DNA from: BJGV01 sp964194745
GTDB lineage: Bacteria; Pseudomonadota; Gammaproteobacteria; Burkholderiales; Nitrosomonadaceae
Direction of reading: 5' to 3'
Assembly (NCBI GenBank): GCA_965248035.1
Contig: OZ252054.1
Span: 372,001-436,000 of the forward strand
Length of the DNA stretch: 64,000 bases
In this document: piece after piece, positions 1-9,759 of the stretch
How positions within the stretch are numbered: the first letter of the stretch is position 1
How the letters are laid out: every line of letters begins with the position of its first letter
Made by a program: the position numbers and the translations under genes
The notes under the pieces: model-generated
Seen by the model: only the letters and a program-made list of their open reading frames with translations
The model's database searches: none
Told to the model about the DNA's origin: nothing

Positions 1-210
1 ATACAAAGTCTTAAGAATAACGGAATTACACATATTGATTTCGAGAATATGCAGCAACGATATCGCGCCCACCTTATTTATCCCTTTGAAGCAATGATCG
101 TGACCCTGGCCATCGGTGGAATGATGAGATTAGAGAGCAATCACGAACTCTTGCGCCGCGTAGCGGCAGCTGTAAAGGATCTTGATGTCTTTTCTGCTAT
201 ACCAATGTAA
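1..210 (+). CDS. C-terminal end of an unidentified protein (cut by window edge)
   Basis: An open frame runs from the first base to a TAA at 208-210 and gives 69 residues; the start lies outside the window. The tail contains RYRAHLIYPFEAMIVTLAIG and ends in DVFSAIPM. This loosely resembles the C-terminus of kinase-like phosphotransferases (choline/aminoglycoside kinase fold), but no catalytic motif is in view. Only its reality as a coding end is reasonably supported; the function is not. Confidence 0.5.
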   Translation: MQSLKNNGITHIDFENMQQRYRAHLIYPFEAMIVTLAIGGMMRLESNHELLRRVAAAVKDLDVFSAIPM

Positions 211-391
211 AATAACAAAATTCCAACCATTCTAGTCGATTCAGTAATAGAGCAAGGGCCTATTTTCTTATTTAAATAGCCACCGTTTAGCAGCTATGAT
301 TTTACCAAAAATAGATACTCTATCAGTATCCTAGTCTACATAAATTATCATTCAATTTATACCTCCACCATGTCATATTACACTGAGAATT
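211..391. other. Intergenic spacer, no recognised feature
   Basis: An AT-rich gap between the partial gene and the next plus-strand gene. No clear terminator or sigma-70 promoter could be picked out. Confidence 0.4.
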
Positions 392-1051
392 ATGGCTACT
401 GACATTCTTAAAACTAAGCTCGAAACTATTAATAAAAAATGTGAAAGTACGGCTAAGCTCAAACTTGACAAACTTTATACCGATGTGAATTACGATAATT
501 CAAAGTTTTGCGCTCCATCCCCTCAGGTTATCGAGGCATTATGGTTCGACCTTATTACCAGTAAAGAACACGAGTTTATTAAAGAGATCGCATTAGTCTT
601 AAATATGCCAGATGCCACCTTAACTAAGGAAAGCGCCAGTACTATCGAGGAAATAATTAATGATATCTTTGCTGAAGATCAATACTTAGGGAAAATGAAG
701 GACCTCTACAAGGAGATTGACCAGAAAGCTGTGTCAAATGGGCCACCCTTCGATTCGACCACCAATAGATTGAATCTAATTGATTCCGCGTATCAAGAAG
801 GCGTAATTAAAGTACTACGCAAAGCCAGAAACAACGTCCTAGTTGAACTGGAACTTCATATGAAAGGCGTGCCGGAGGGTCTTGGATTTCTTGCACAGTG
901 GAGGCAATATTCAATCCTGAGTCCACTTAGAGTCATAGGTACCATCATTTTATTGAGTTGCACCTCATCACTCATCGCATGGGTCATCGCAAGTGAAATA
1001 TTCCAACAATTTCTAGAGAGCTTTGGATGGTCTGGAGGGACAGGGCTGTAG
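392..1051 (+). CDS. Hypothetical protein with C-terminal membrane anchor
   Basis: 219 residues of unknown function. Residues 1-178 are hydrophilic, rich in Lys/Glu/Asp and probably mostly helical. One hydrophobic segment at about 181-202 (VIGTIILLSCTSSLIAWVIA) lies near the C-terminus, followed by about 17 residues, so a tail-anchored inner-membrane topology is likely. No signal peptide, enzyme motif or repeat was seen. It stands alone on the plus strand and converges with the DsbA-like gene. Codon use looks like the neighbours, which supports a real gene, but I recognise no family. Confidence 0.7.
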   Translation: MATDILKTKLETINKKCESTAKLKLDKLYTDVNYDNSKFCAPSPQVIEALWFDLITSKEHEFIKEIALVLNMPDATLTKESASTIEEIINDIFAEDQYLGKMKDLYKEIDQKAVSNGPPFDSTTNRLNLIDSAYQEGVIKVLRKARNNVLVELELHMKGVPEGLGFLAQWRQYSILSPLRVIGTIILLSCTSSLIAWVIASEIFQQFLESFGWSGGTGL

Positions 1052-1102
1052 CTCAAATAAGCTCTAAATAAATGCAAGCATGATCACATTCATGGCAGCA
1101 TT

Positions 1103-1726
1103 TTATGTCTTCAACCAATCATCAAGTTGTAAACACAATGCCTCTAACGGGCAGTACCCTCTGTTGAGAATGTTGTAACCCGCTGCGTTCTGCACTATCA
1201 CAGTAGGGAAGCTATGTACGCCCCATCGGCGCACTTTGTCGAAATGAATAGAGGTCTGATTTTTTGCTTTGTCAGATTCAAACACTCGCAAAAATAATTT
1301 CGCATCTATACCTATGTCGGTGGCCAACTGTACCAGTATCTCAGGCTCGGTCACATCCTTTTGTTCTGCATAGAAAGAGGATTGAATTGATTTGAAGAAC
1401 GGAAATATTACCTCTGAACTGATTAAGGACATAGCCACTACTGCTCGGCTGGCTGGCTCAGTATCGTAAATGAATCCTTCCGGCATTGCGCCTTCAAAAC
1501 AAAATGATTGTCCCGTAGCGTACTTCACGGCTTTCCAGTGGTGCAGTATTTCTTCACGTTGCGCCGGGGCTATCGCCTGTTTTGTTCCAGGTCGTAATCC
1601 ACCCAATACCAGCTCTATTTTTAAAAAGTTAGAGTAATTCCATCTAATTGCCTCAATTACGGGTGCAAATCCCCAGCACCACGAACACATAGGATCAGCG
1701 ATGTACCACAGGGTCTTTTCGTTCAT
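1103..1726 (-). CDS. DsbA-family thioredoxin-like oxidoreductase (FrnE-type)
   Basis: 207 residues. The N-terminus MNEKTLWYIADPMCSWCWG carries a CxxC redox motif (C14-S-W-C17), and the C-terminal part has SFPTVIV, the usual cis-proline loop of the thioredoxin fold. A helical insertion lies between the two, as in DsbA/2-hydroxychromene isomerase relatives. There is no signal peptide, so it should act in the cytoplasm, like the FrnE-like DsbA proteins. The substrate is unknown. It lies downstream of typA on the same strand after a gap of about 120 bp, so co-transcription is possible but not shown. Confidence 0.8.
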   Translation of the reverse strand: MNEKTLWYIADPMCSWCWGFAPVIEAIRWNYSNFLKIELVLGGLRPGTKQAIAPAQREEILHHWKAVKYATGQSFCFEGAMPEGFIYDTEPASRAVVAMSLISSEVIFPFFKSIQSSFYAEQKDVTEPEILVQLATDIGIDAKLFLRVFESDKAKNQTSIHFDKVRRWGVHSFPTVIVQNAAGYNILNRGYCPLEALCLQLDDWLKT

Positions 1727-1849
1727 TAAGAAATTTTCTTATCTAAATCGATTTCATTCAACTGATACCTAAGTTTGCTACTCCACTAGCAGTTCGGTAA
1801 GAATTAAATATCAAACTGACCACGTATCGATAATCATGCTCCATTCCGA

Positions 1850-3661
1850 TTAAGCAGCGCGTGAAGCTTTCTTGCGCTCGTGTTCCTGCAAGAAACGCTT
1901 TCGGATACGGATGGTCTTAGGAGTAATTTCCACCAGCTCATCATCGGTAATGAATTCGATCGCGGATTCCAATGTGAGCTGTATAGGTGATGTCAGAGTC
2001 ACGGCTTCGTCAGTTCCCGAAGCGCGCACATTGGTTAGTTGCTTACCTTTAATAGGATTTACTACTAAATCATTATTGCGGCTGTGAATACCGATCACCA
2101 TGCCTTCATACAAACGCTCGCCAGGACTGACAAACATGCACCCACGTTCCTGCAGTTTCCACAACGCGTAAGCTACCGCTTCACCCTGCTCAGCTGAAAT
2201 TAGTACACCGTTCCTACGTGCGGCGATTTCCGGTCGCATCGGGGCATATTCATCAAATACGTGGCTAATTATGCCGGTACCACGCGTCATAGTCATGAAG
2301 TCGGATTGGAAACCAATCAAACCACGTGCTGGAATGCGGTAGTCTAACCTTACTCTTCCGCGTCCGTCGGGAACCATGTCTTGCAAATCCCCGCGACGCG
2401 CACCAAGTGCCTCCATAACCGCACCCTGGTTCGTCTCTTCGATATCTACGGTAAGCATTTCGAATGGCTCACACTTAACGCCATTAATATCACGGAGCAC
2501 AACGTGCGGACGCGACACTGCAAGTTCGTAGCCTTCGCGTCGCATGCTTTCGAGTAAAATAGTGATATGTAATTCCCCGCGTCCAGAAACTAAAAATAAA
2601 TCGGCCTCGTTTGTATCTTCTAGCTTCATAGCTACATTGGTAAGCAATTCTTTTTCTAGGCGCTCACGTAGCTGATGGCTAGTGACAAACTTACCTTCCC
2701 TCCCAGCAAAGGGTGAAGTATTCACCTGAAAATTCATAGTCAGCGTGGGTTCATCTACAGCATGCATCGGCATCGCTTCAGGCTGATTAATATCAGCTAA
2801 AGTAGCACCAATACTAAGTTCTGCAATACCATTGACTAGTACAATATCGCCCACTGTGGCTTCGTCTAATTGCACACGCTCAATGCCACGAAAACCGAGC
2901 ACCTGGTTGACTCTTACCTTCTTCGAAATATTATTTCCTGCTAACACAATTACATCCTGACTAGGCTTTAGACAACCACGGCTGATGCGGCCAATGCCGA
3001 TACGGCCGACAAAACTTGAATAATCTAACGCGCTAATTTGCAACTGCAGTGGTTCATCTGGATTGCCAACGGGTGCATGAACATGTTTGAGTATGGTATC
3101 GAATAGCGGGCGCATATCAGTACTAGATTGTTTCAGATCCAACATGGCGTAGCCATTAAGTGCTGAGGCGTACACTACCGGAAAATCAAGTTGTTCTTCT
3201 GTCGCACCCAGCTTATCAAATAACTCAAAAGTATAATTCACCACCATATCAGGGCGCGCACCGGAACGATCAATCTTATTAACCACCACAATCGGACGCA
3301 GTCCCAGTGCTAGTGCTTTCTTGGTAACAAAGCGAGTCTGCGGCATTGGACCTTCGACTGCATCAACTAACAGCAAAACCCCGTCAACCATTGACAACAC
3401 ACGCTCTACCTCGCCACCAAAATCGGCATGGCCAGGCGTATCCACGATGTTAATGTGCACCCCTTCATAATCCACTGCACAATTCTTTGCGAATATGGTG
3501 ATGCCGCGCTCGCGCTCGATATCGTTGGAGTCCATAATCCGTTCGGCAATGTTCTGGTGTGCAGCAAAAGATCCTGCTTGATGTAATAACTTGTCCACCA
3601 AAGTGGTCTTGCCGTGATCAACGTGAGCGATAATGGCAATGTTACGGATGGAACGAAACAT
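1850..3661 (-). CDS. typA: Ribosome-associated GTPase TypA/BipA
   Basis: 603 residues when started at MFRSIRNIAIIAHVDHGKTT; an upstream in-frame ATG at 3712 would add 17 atypical residues. The chosen ATG has an AAGGA ribosome binding site a few bases upstream, and the length fits the family. G-domain motifs are present: HVDHGKT (P-loop), DTPGHADF (G3) and NKID (G4). EF-G-like domains II, III and V follow, then the TypA-specific C-terminal domain. TypA is a translational GTPase that binds the 70S ribosome and supports 50S assembly and stress or cold adaptation. The reading frame is intact. Confidence 0.96.
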   Translation of the reverse strand: MFRSIRNIAIIAHVDHGKTTLVDKLLHQAGSFAAHQNIAERIMDSNDIERERGITIFAKNCAVDYEGVHINIVDTPGHADFGGEVERVLSMVDGVLLLVDAVEGPMPQTRFVTKKALALGLRPIVVVNKIDRSGARPDMVVNYTFELFDKLGATEEQLDFPVVYASALNGYAMLDLKQSSTDMRPLFDTILKHVHAPVGNPDEPLQLQISALDYSSFVGRIGIGRISRGCLKPSQDVIVLAGNNISKKVRVNQVLGFRGIERVQLDEATVGDIVLVNGIAELSIGATLADINQPEAMPMHAVDEPTLTMNFQVNTSPFAGREGKFVTSHQLRERLEKELLTNVAMKLEDTNEADLFLVSGRGELHITILLESMRREGYELAVSRPHVVLRDINGVKCEPFEMLTVDIEETNQGAVMEALGARRGDLQDMVPDGRGRVRLDYRIPARGLIGFQSDFMTMTRGTGIISHVFDEYAPMRPEIAARRNGVLISAEQGEAVAYALWKLQERGCMFVSPGERLYEGMVIGIHSRNNDLVVNPIKGKQLTNVRASGTDEAVTLTSPIQLTLESAIEFITDDELVEITPKTIRIRKRFLQEHERKKASRAA

Positions 3662-3989
3662 TTTTATAAGTCCTTCGTCGGAACAATAAAAGGGCGGCAT
3701 TATAGCAGTCAACCAGTGACATAGCTAACCTCATATTTATTTTAAAATAAACTCGTCACAGGCTGCGGTTCCTGTATAATCCGCACCTCGATGAAAAGAA
3801 TCGTACTCTTTTCTCGGATCCATCGTTCCTGACTTCTCCTCGATTTTCAAGTTCCCCTCGGAAATTGTGTATGCAGTACCGTGGTTAGCGGCGATGTTTT
3901 ATATGTGTGCGCTAGCGGTACATTGCCCATTAAACTCTGGTAGCCATTTTCTGCTTGCGCGTGAATATTTCACTTTTTAGGAAAATAGC
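3662..3989 (+). promoter_or_regulatory. Divergent typA/rhlE control region with long structured rhlE leader
   Basis: A good -10 hexamer (TATAAT, 3775-3780) has a weak -35 (TCGTCA, 3753-3758, 16-bp spacer), which predicts an rhlE leader of about 200 nt. The leader has a 7-bp perfect stem, GAAAAGA (3793-3799) with TCTTTTC (3807-3813), and a longer-range pairing of GTACCG (3876-3881) with CGGTAC (3916-3921) that also has AGC/GCT inside. Long structured leaders are known for cold-induced RNA-helicase mRNAs; regulation here is inferred. Confidence 0.45.
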
Positions 3990-5342
3990 GTGTCTTTTGA
4001 AAATCTTAATCTGCATCCTCTTATCCTCAAAGCTATTGTCGATTCAGGCTACTCAACGCCAACGCCAATTCAGAAACAGGCTATTCCCGAGCTACTAGCT
4101 GGGTACGACATTATGGCCTCAGCCCAGACCGGTACAGGCAAGACCGCTGCATTCATGCTGCCAGCTCTGCATCGCCTCGCTATCCCCCCCAAAGTTCACA
4201 GCCGCGGCCCGCGCATTCTAGTATTAACCCCGACGCGCGAGCTCGCACTCCAGGTGTCAGAAGCTGCTGCCAAATACGGCAAGCACCTATATCGCGTCAA
4301 GGTGGTGAGCATACTGGGCGGTATGCCCTATCCATTACAAAATAAACTACTATCGCAACCGGTAGATATACTGGTGGCAACACCTGGTCGCTTGATCGAT
4401 CATATACAACGCGGGCGCATCAATTTCTCGCGTCTGGAAATGCTTGTGCTGGATGAAGCAGACCGGATGCTCGATATGGGTTTCATTGATGATGTGGAAA
4501 AAATTGCTTCGGCTATACCAGCTACCCATCAAACCTTGCTGTTTTCTGCCACTCTGGATAGTACGATAGCCAAAGTTGCAGCGCGTCTGTTGAAATCTCC
4601 CAAGCGTATCCAAATTGCAACGCAGCGGGCAAAGCTCGATAACATTGAACAACGGCTACATTATGTTGATAACCTTTCGCACAAGAATCGACTGCTGGAC
4701 CATCTATTACGTGATATGGGATTGAAACAAGCTATCGTCTTTACTGCTACCAAGCGCGATGCCGATACTCTGGCAGATAATCTCTCCGCTAAAGGTCATG
4801 AAGCCTCAGCGTTACACGGCGATATGGATCAACGTGATCGCACCCGTACGCTCACCAAGCTTCGTCATGGTAAGTTACGTGTACTAGTGGCTACAGATGT
4901 GGCCGCGAGAGGGATCAACGTAGTTGGCATCACCCACGTCATCAATTTTGATCTTCCAAAATTTGCTGAGGACTATGTGCATCGTATTGGCCGCACCGGC
5001 CGCGCCGGAGCGTCGGGAATTGCAGTTTCATTTGCTTCCGGTAAAGATGGCGTTAACCTGAAGAAAATTGAACGTTTCACCGGGCACCAAATAGCTTCTC
5101 ATGTAATACCTGGCCTGGAACCAAGATACAAACCACGTTTTGGTACTGATAACTCACCTAGAGCTACACCCAGCATCGCTCGCAAACGTAGCCGCTCATG
5201 GACAAACGATAGTAACGGACGTAGCAGCTTCATTAACGTCAATGGAAATTGGGGCAATAACCGTGGCCGCTCTTATAGTAGCGACAAAAGGGGAAGTTCA
5301 TTTAAGAACCGCAACTCAAGTCCTTATGCGAGAATCAAGTAA
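3990..5342 (+). CDS. rhlE: DEAD-box RNA helicase, RhlE type
   Basis: 450 residues, GTG start with TTAGGA upstream. The helicase core is complete: Q motif (STPTPIQKQAIP), motif I AQTGTGKT, PTRELA, DEAD, SAT, and HRIGRTGR near residue 335. A basic tail of about 75 residues rich in Ser, Arg, Asn and Gly follows, typical of RhlE proteins and probably RNA-binding. RhlE remodels RNA in ribosome assembly and mRNA turnover. The long leader suggests post-transcriptional or temperature control. It converges with the globin gene; a short CCTGA/TCAGG hairpin lies right after the stop. Confidence 0.94.
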   Translation: MSFENLNLHPLILKAIVDSGYSTPTPIQKQAIPELLAGYDIMASAQTGTGKTAAFMLPALHRLAIPPKVHSRGPRILVLTPTRELALQVSEAAAKYGKHLYRVKVVSILGGMPYPLQNKLLSQPVDILVATPGRLIDHIQRGRINFSRLEMLVLDEADRMLDMGFIDDVEKIASAIPATHQTLLFSATLDSTIAKVAARLLKSPKRIQIATQRAKLDNIEQRLHYVDNLSHKNRLLDHLLRDMGLKQAIVFTATKRDADTLADNLSAKGHEASALHGDMDQRDRTRTLTKLRHGKLRVLVATDVAARGINVVGITHVINFDLPKFAEDYVHRIGRTGRAGASGIAVSFASGKDGVNLKKIERFTGHQIASHVIPGLEPRYKPRFGTDNSPRATPSIARKRSRSWTNDSNGRSSFINVNGNWGNNRGRSYSSDKRGSSFKNRNSSPYARIK

Positions 5343-5389
5343 CCTGATACTGTTTCAGGAAAGAGACCGAGCAAATCCAGTTTATTCTT

Positions 5390-5749
5390 CTATTTCGGCT
5401 GATTTCGCATGAAATCTGCTGTTTGTTCGAAAGCCTTAGTCAAGCTTTTGCGCAGTTGTTCTTCTAATCCAATCTCCTCCATTGCTCGATTCATGCATGA
5501 CAACCATTGATCGCGCTCAGCAATGCCGATAGAAAAAGACAAATGGCGAGAACGCAGCCGTGACTCGCAATACTTCTCAACATATAAAGACGGGCCACCT
5601 GTCCACCCAGACAAAAACATGACCAGCTTTTGCCGAGAACTACTTAATTCCTGTGGATGCAACTTGCGTATACCAAAATAATCCGGATCTTCATCCATAA
5701 GATCATAAAAACGATCTACCAAACGACACAGGACTATTTCACTACCCAT
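5390..5749 (-). CDS. Group II truncated haemoglobin (HbO-like)
   Basis: 119 residues from the first usable ATG. LVDRFYDLMDEDP, the following IRKLHP segment, FLSGWTGGPSLY and a helical C-terminus are typical of group II truncated globins, which bind O2 or NO through haem. The conserved N-terminal pattern (YEL-x-G) continues upstream of this ATG as VAYEL. A strong Shine-Dalgarno (GAGGAGGA, 5781-5788 on the reverse strand) lies about 32 nt from the ATG but only 4-5 nt from an in-frame GTA codon (5774-5776). The ancestral start may therefore have been GTG or ATG there, and translation may now be weak. It follows radA on the same strand. Confidence 0.82.
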   Translation of the reverse strand: MGSEIVLCRLVDRFYDLMDEDPDYFGIRKLHPQELSSSRQKLVMFLSGWTGGPSLYVEKYCESRLRSRHLSFSIGIAERDQWLSCMNRAMEEIGLEEQLRKSLTKAFEQTADFMRNQPK

Positions 5750-5799
5750 TAGTTCGTAGGCTACTGAAAGATGTACTTAATCCTCCTCTGCTATTCACT

Positions 5800-7149
5800 T
5801 CAACTCATTTTTGCAACCGCATCTTCCACGCGCTCCACCAGGATGACCTCGATACCAGAAATCACCTGCTTCGGCTTGTTAGCCTTGGGGATAATGGCTT
5901 GGGTAAAACCCAATTTAGCTGCCTCTTTCAATCGTTCCTGGCCGCGCTGCACTGGACGTACTTCACCCGCTAGCCCGACTTCGCCGAATACTACCGTTTT
6001 TTTAGGCAACGGTCTGTTCTTAAGTGAAGAAACTATGGCAAGTAGTACCGCCAGATCCGCGCCTGGTTCAGTAATTTTCACGCCTCCGACAGCGTTAACG
6101 AACACGTCCTGATCGAAAAAGGGAATCCCCGCATGACGGTGCAATACTGCCAGCAACATTGCCAGTCGATTCTGCTCCAACCCCACGCTTAAACGTCTAG
6201 GATTGGACACATGTGTTTCATCTACCAATGCCTGAATTTCAACTAATAGCGGGCGCGTACCTTCCTGAGTCACCATCACACAAGAACCCGGAACCTGCTC
6301 CCCATGATGGGAAAGAAACAATGCCGATGGATTGCTTACTTCGCGCAAACCTTTCTCAGTCATTGCGAAGACACCCAACTCATTTACTGCACCGAAGCGA
6401 TTCTTGAAAGCACGAATCAAACGAAAACTAGATTGGGTATCACCCTCGAAATAAAGCACTGTATCCACCATATGCTCGAGTACGCGTGGCCCAGCTAACG
6501 CCCCTTCCTTGGTCACATGACCCACTAGAATAATACAGGTTCCACTTGCCTTGGCCAACCGTGTCAACTGAGAGGCACACTCGCGAACCTGAGCAACCGA
6601 ACCGGACGCTGACTGTAACGTTTCGGAATAAACCGTCTGAATAGAATCAATCACCGCTACAGCGGGTTTACGCTCAGCCAATATTACTTGGATTCTTTCG
6701 AGGTTGATTTCTGTCAACAAATATACTTCTTTTACAACAAGTGCCAATCGTTTGGCGCGCAATGCCACTTGCCGCGCTGATTCTTCTCCGCTCACATACA
6801 ACACATTCCGCGTAATGGACATATGGCAAAGTGCTTGCAACAACAAGGTAGATTTACCTATACCTGGATCGCCACCCAGCAACACAACACCACCATGCAC
6901 TAAACCACCGCCTAGTACTCGATCGAACTCAGCTACACCCGTTGCGAATCGTGGTTCTACCCCCGCCTTCACCTTCCCTAAATTCTGTACCTGACTTATT
7001 TCACTCACCTGAGTAAAACGCGAGGTTATTTTATCTGCAATGGTTTCTACAAGCGTATTCCATACTTGACAATATGGACACTGTCCTTGCCATTTCAGGG
7101 TTTGGCCACCACACTCGGTACAAGAATATATGGATTTTGATTTAGCCAT
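5800..7149 (-). CDS. radA: DNA repair protein RadA (Sms)
   Basis: 449 residues, family-typical length. Residues 10-27 form a C4 zinc finger (C10, C13, C24, C27). Walker A GDPGIGKST lies at about 93-101, the RadA signature KNRFG near 253, and a Lon-protease-like C-terminal domain follows. RadA is a RecA-like ATPase and DnaB-like helicase that drives branch migration in recombinational repair. The start has no competing upstream codon of note. The globin gene follows after a gap of 50 bp. Confidence 0.95.
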   Translation of the reverse strand: MAKSKSIYSCTECGGQTLKWQGQCPYCQVWNTLVETIADKITSRFTQVSEISQVQNLGKVKAGVEPRFATGVAEFDRVLGGGLVHGGVVLLGGDPGIGKSTLLLQALCHMSITRNVLYVSGEESARQVALRAKRLALVVKEVYLLTEINLERIQVILAERKPAVAVIDSIQTVYSETLQSASGSVAQVRECASQLTRLAKASGTCIILVGHVTKEGALAGPRVLEHMVDTVLYFEGDTQSSFRLIRAFKNRFGAVNELGVFAMTEKGLREVSNPSALFLSHHGEQVPGSCVMVTQEGTRPLLVEIQALVDETHVSNPRRLSVGLEQNRLAMLLAVLHRHAGIPFFDQDVFVNAVGGVKITEPGADLAVLLAIVSSLKNRPLPKKTVVFGEVGLAGEVRPVQRGQERLKEAAKLGFTQAIIPKANKPKQVISGIEVILVERVEDAVAKMS

Positions 7150-7442
7150 TGTTGAAAATTATCATAACCACGATTTAACTACAATTTAACCGCAAAGTAT
7201 TCATTTCCGTACTCCATTGAAATATACATAGAAGATAAAAGTGATTCTAAAAACATAATCTGCAGAAAGACTAAAACAGAAAAGAAACATATTTGGCCAT
7301 ATTTTTCGGAACCGCACCACTTACCGTTGGAAATGGTTTTATATGGCACATACTAATTGTCAGATATAAAAATCACACATTTTTAGTTGCTTATTCAGAA
7401 ACTTCGAAGGATCAGAAGAACTGTATTTTTAATACAAGATTA
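7150..7442. other. Intergenic spacer, no recognised feature
   Basis: About 290 bp of AT-rich DNA between radA and the tilS stop. A plus-strand frame crosses it but has no family likeness and mostly overlaps tilS, so it was not called. Confidence 0.4.
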
Positions 7443-8822
7443 CTAGTTAGGATCGGGATGCCAGCTTACTATCAAACCAAGGTCGCTAACTCCCGCTTGA
7501 AAACCACAGTCCACACCGATTCCTGGCGCCCACACGAGATGTTCACCACTAAAAAGTAATGGCAGTGATTCACGTTCCCACAGAGGAAACGATGCTTCCT
7601 GCAACAGATTTTTCAAACTGCGACGAGGACGGTTACAATCTGGACGTATGCGTTCCCCTCCTAAACGAAAGCGGATAATGACTGGGCCCTCCTTCAGCTT
7701 TTGTAAATTAATTCCCCTCCCCTTTTTACACATAAATCTCACTGAACCACGTAATTCAGCAATTGCTAACTGTTTTTCTCCCTTCCATACAAATTTCCAT
7801 TTCTTGTTGGGTAATACGCTTGCTCGTCGCACATGAATACTTCCCCTGAAGCAACGAATTTCAGTATCTCCAAACATAATGTGTAACTTGGTATCTAAAC
7901 GAGAAGAAAGCAATTGACCTAGAATATCCTCTAGCTTTACTGCACTGGGAAGGATCACGCCTTGTTGCGCAAAACTATAGCGCAACAGGTTCCTGGCACG
8001 TGGAAAACTTAATTTCCGTAATTCCTCAATTTGAAGTTTATTTGAAATGATACATTCTTTCCTATCATATTCTGCCAATTCGTCCAGCAAACAGACAGCT
8101 TCAGCCATATGCCGACTAGTGCGTAGAAATGTAGTTCGATAGGAAGGAAAACGTTTTTCCAGCAAGGGGAAAATTTTATGGCGCAAGAAATTTCGGTCAA
8201 AAGATACATCATTGTTACTTTCATCTGTAATCCAGCACAATTTATTTTTTTGAGCGTAATCCTCAATCTCACTACGCGACACATTGAGTAATGGTCGTAG
8301 TATCTGTGGTCCTGTATCTAAAGCTTGATTTCCAACTTCTGATATTTGATTCCTAACCACAGGCATCGCCCCTAGTCCCTTCACGCCTGCCCCACGTAAC
8401 ATTTGTAGCAATAGGGTTTCAGCTTGGTCGTCCAAATGCTGTGCCAATATTACATAATCAGCTTTCAGTTTTCTAAATATTTGATAGCGCGCATCCCGAG
8501 CAACAGCCTCAAGGCTTGTGCCCGATAATCTACTGACTTTTAGTTTGGCAATCTTAATGGGAATACCATGAGCACTACACAGATCAAGACAGAATTTTTC
8601 CCACTTGTTTGCATTTGGGCTAATACCGTGATTGACGTGAAGAGCAGAAAGAGTAAATCCCAATTGAACAATCAGCGAAGTAAGAATGCTCAGCAATAAA
8701 ACTGAATCTACTCCACCACTTAACCCTATAACCAAATGATCGTTTCGCTGAACTTGCTCGCGTAATATGTTTTCGACACGACTAAGGATGCTACTTAATT
8801 TCAATTTCCTTGAATTTGCCAT
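7443..8822 (-). CDS. tilS: tRNA(Ile)-lysidine synthase TilS
   Basis: 459 residues. The PP-loop motif SGGVDS lies at residues 35-40, and HLDDQAETLLLQMLRGAG is the classic TilS signature. Substrate-binding domains follow, with the C-terminal RFRLGGERIRP region. TilS changes cytidine 34 of tRNA-Ile(CAU) to lysidine using ATP and lysine, so AUA is read as Ile; it is normally essential. Its start lies inside the end of accA (32-bp overlap), so the two are probably translationally coupled. Confidence 0.94.
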   Translation of the reverse strand: MANSRKLKLSSILSRVENILREQVQRNDHLVIGLSGGVDSVLLLSILTSLIVQLGFTLSALHVNHGISPNANKWEKFCLDLCSAHGIPIKIAKLKVSRLSGTSLEAVARDARYQIFRKLKADYVILAQHLDDQAETLLLQMLRGAGVKGLGAMPVVRNQISEVGNQALDTGPQILRPLLNVSRSEIEDYAQKNKLCWITDESNNDVSFDRNFLRHKIFPLLEKRFPSYRTTFLRTSRHMAEAVCLLDELAEYDRKECIISNKLQIEELRKLSFPRARNLLRYSFAQQGVILPSAVKLEDILGQLLSSRLDTKLHIMFGDTEIRCFRGSIHVRRASVLPNKKWKFVWKGEKQLAIAELRGSVRFMCKKGRGINLQKLKEGPVIIRFRLGGERIRPDCNRPRRSLKNLLQEASFPLWERESLPLLFSGEHLVWAPGIGVDCGFQAGVSDLGLIVSWHPDPN

Positions 8823-9759
8823 ATTCCATTAGTCGCTTAAAACGTTTCTCCAGCAATACTTCTGTGGTATCACCCTGTAGGTTTTTAATCGATTCCTGCA
8901 ATTCTTTTTTTACAGATTGCATAATTGAGGAATAATCCCGATGAGCACCACCAAGCGGTTCGCTAATAACTTTGTCGATCAGCCCCATAGTTTTAAGTCG
9001 AGAAGCGGTAATTCCCATGATCTCAGCAGCTTCTGACGCCTTGTCTGCACTTTTCCACAAGATTGAAGCGCAACCTTCGGGAGAGATGACCGAATAAGTG
9101 GCGTATTGCAACATATGAACCACATCACCCACTGCCACCGCCAGTGCGCCACCGGAGCCGCCCTCACCAATGATGGTGCAGATCACTGGTACTTTAAGTT
9201 CTGCTAGTACATAAAGATTTCGTCCAATCGCTTCTGACTGACCTCGCTCCTCTGCGCCAATCCCTGGATACGCACCCGGAGTATCAATAAACGTAACTAT
9301 TGGTATGGAAAATTTTTCCGCCAAATGCATAAAACGCAGCGCTTTGCGATAACCTTCTGGCTTAGGCATACCAAAGTTACGATAAATTTTTTCTTTAGTA
9401 TCACGTCCTTTTTGGTGCCCGATAACCATTACTGTTTGACCATCGAAACGTGCTAATCCACCAACGATAGCAGGATCATCAGCGAAATTCCGATCACCAT
9501 GAAGTTCTTCGAAATTAGTAAATAAATGCTCTATATAATCAAGTGTATATGGTCGCTGAGGGTGTCGTCCCACTTGCGATATCTGCCAGGGTGTGAGCTT
9601 TGCATATATATCTTTGATAAGCGCCTGGCTTTTCTTCTCTAGACGCGCAATTTCGGCTGAAATATCTATCGCGGAACCATCCTGAACAAAGCGTAATTCT
9701 TCGATCTTTGCTTCAAGCTCAGCGACGGTCTGCTCAAATTCCAGGAAAGTAACTTTCAT
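8791..9759 (-). CDS. accA: Acetyl-CoA carboxylase carboxyltransferase subunit alpha
   Basis: 322 residues, standard length. An N-terminal coiled coil is followed by the crotonase-like carboxyltransferase fold, with conserved FGMPKPEGYRKALR, DTPGAYPG and GEGGSGGALA. With AccD it transfers CO2 from carboxybiotin to acetyl-CoA to make malonyl-CoA, the first step of fatty acid synthesis. It is upstream of and overlaps tilS, a pairing common in betaproteobacteria. An AGG lies at suitable spacing before the ATG. Confidence 0.96.
   Translation of the reverse strand: MKVTFLEFEQTVAELEAKIEELRFVQDGSAIDISAEIARLEKKSQALIKDIYAKLTPWQISQVGRHPQRPYTLDYIEHLFTNFEELHGDRNFADDPAIVGGLARFDGQTVMVIGHQKGRDTKEKIYRNFGMPKPEGYRKALRFMHLAEKFSIPIVTFIDTPGAYPGIGAEERGQSEAIGRNLYVLAELKVPVICTIIGEGGSGGALAVAVGDVVHMLQYATYSVISPEGCASILWKSADKASEAAEIMGITASRLKTMGLIDKVISEPLGGAHRDYSSIMQSVKKELQESIKNLQGDTTEVLLEKRFKRLMEYGKFKEIEIK

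Noticed and set aside
7293..7559. 88-codon plus-strand frame between radA and tilS
   Set aside because: Half of it lies antisense to tilS, with no ribosome binding site and no recognisable motif.
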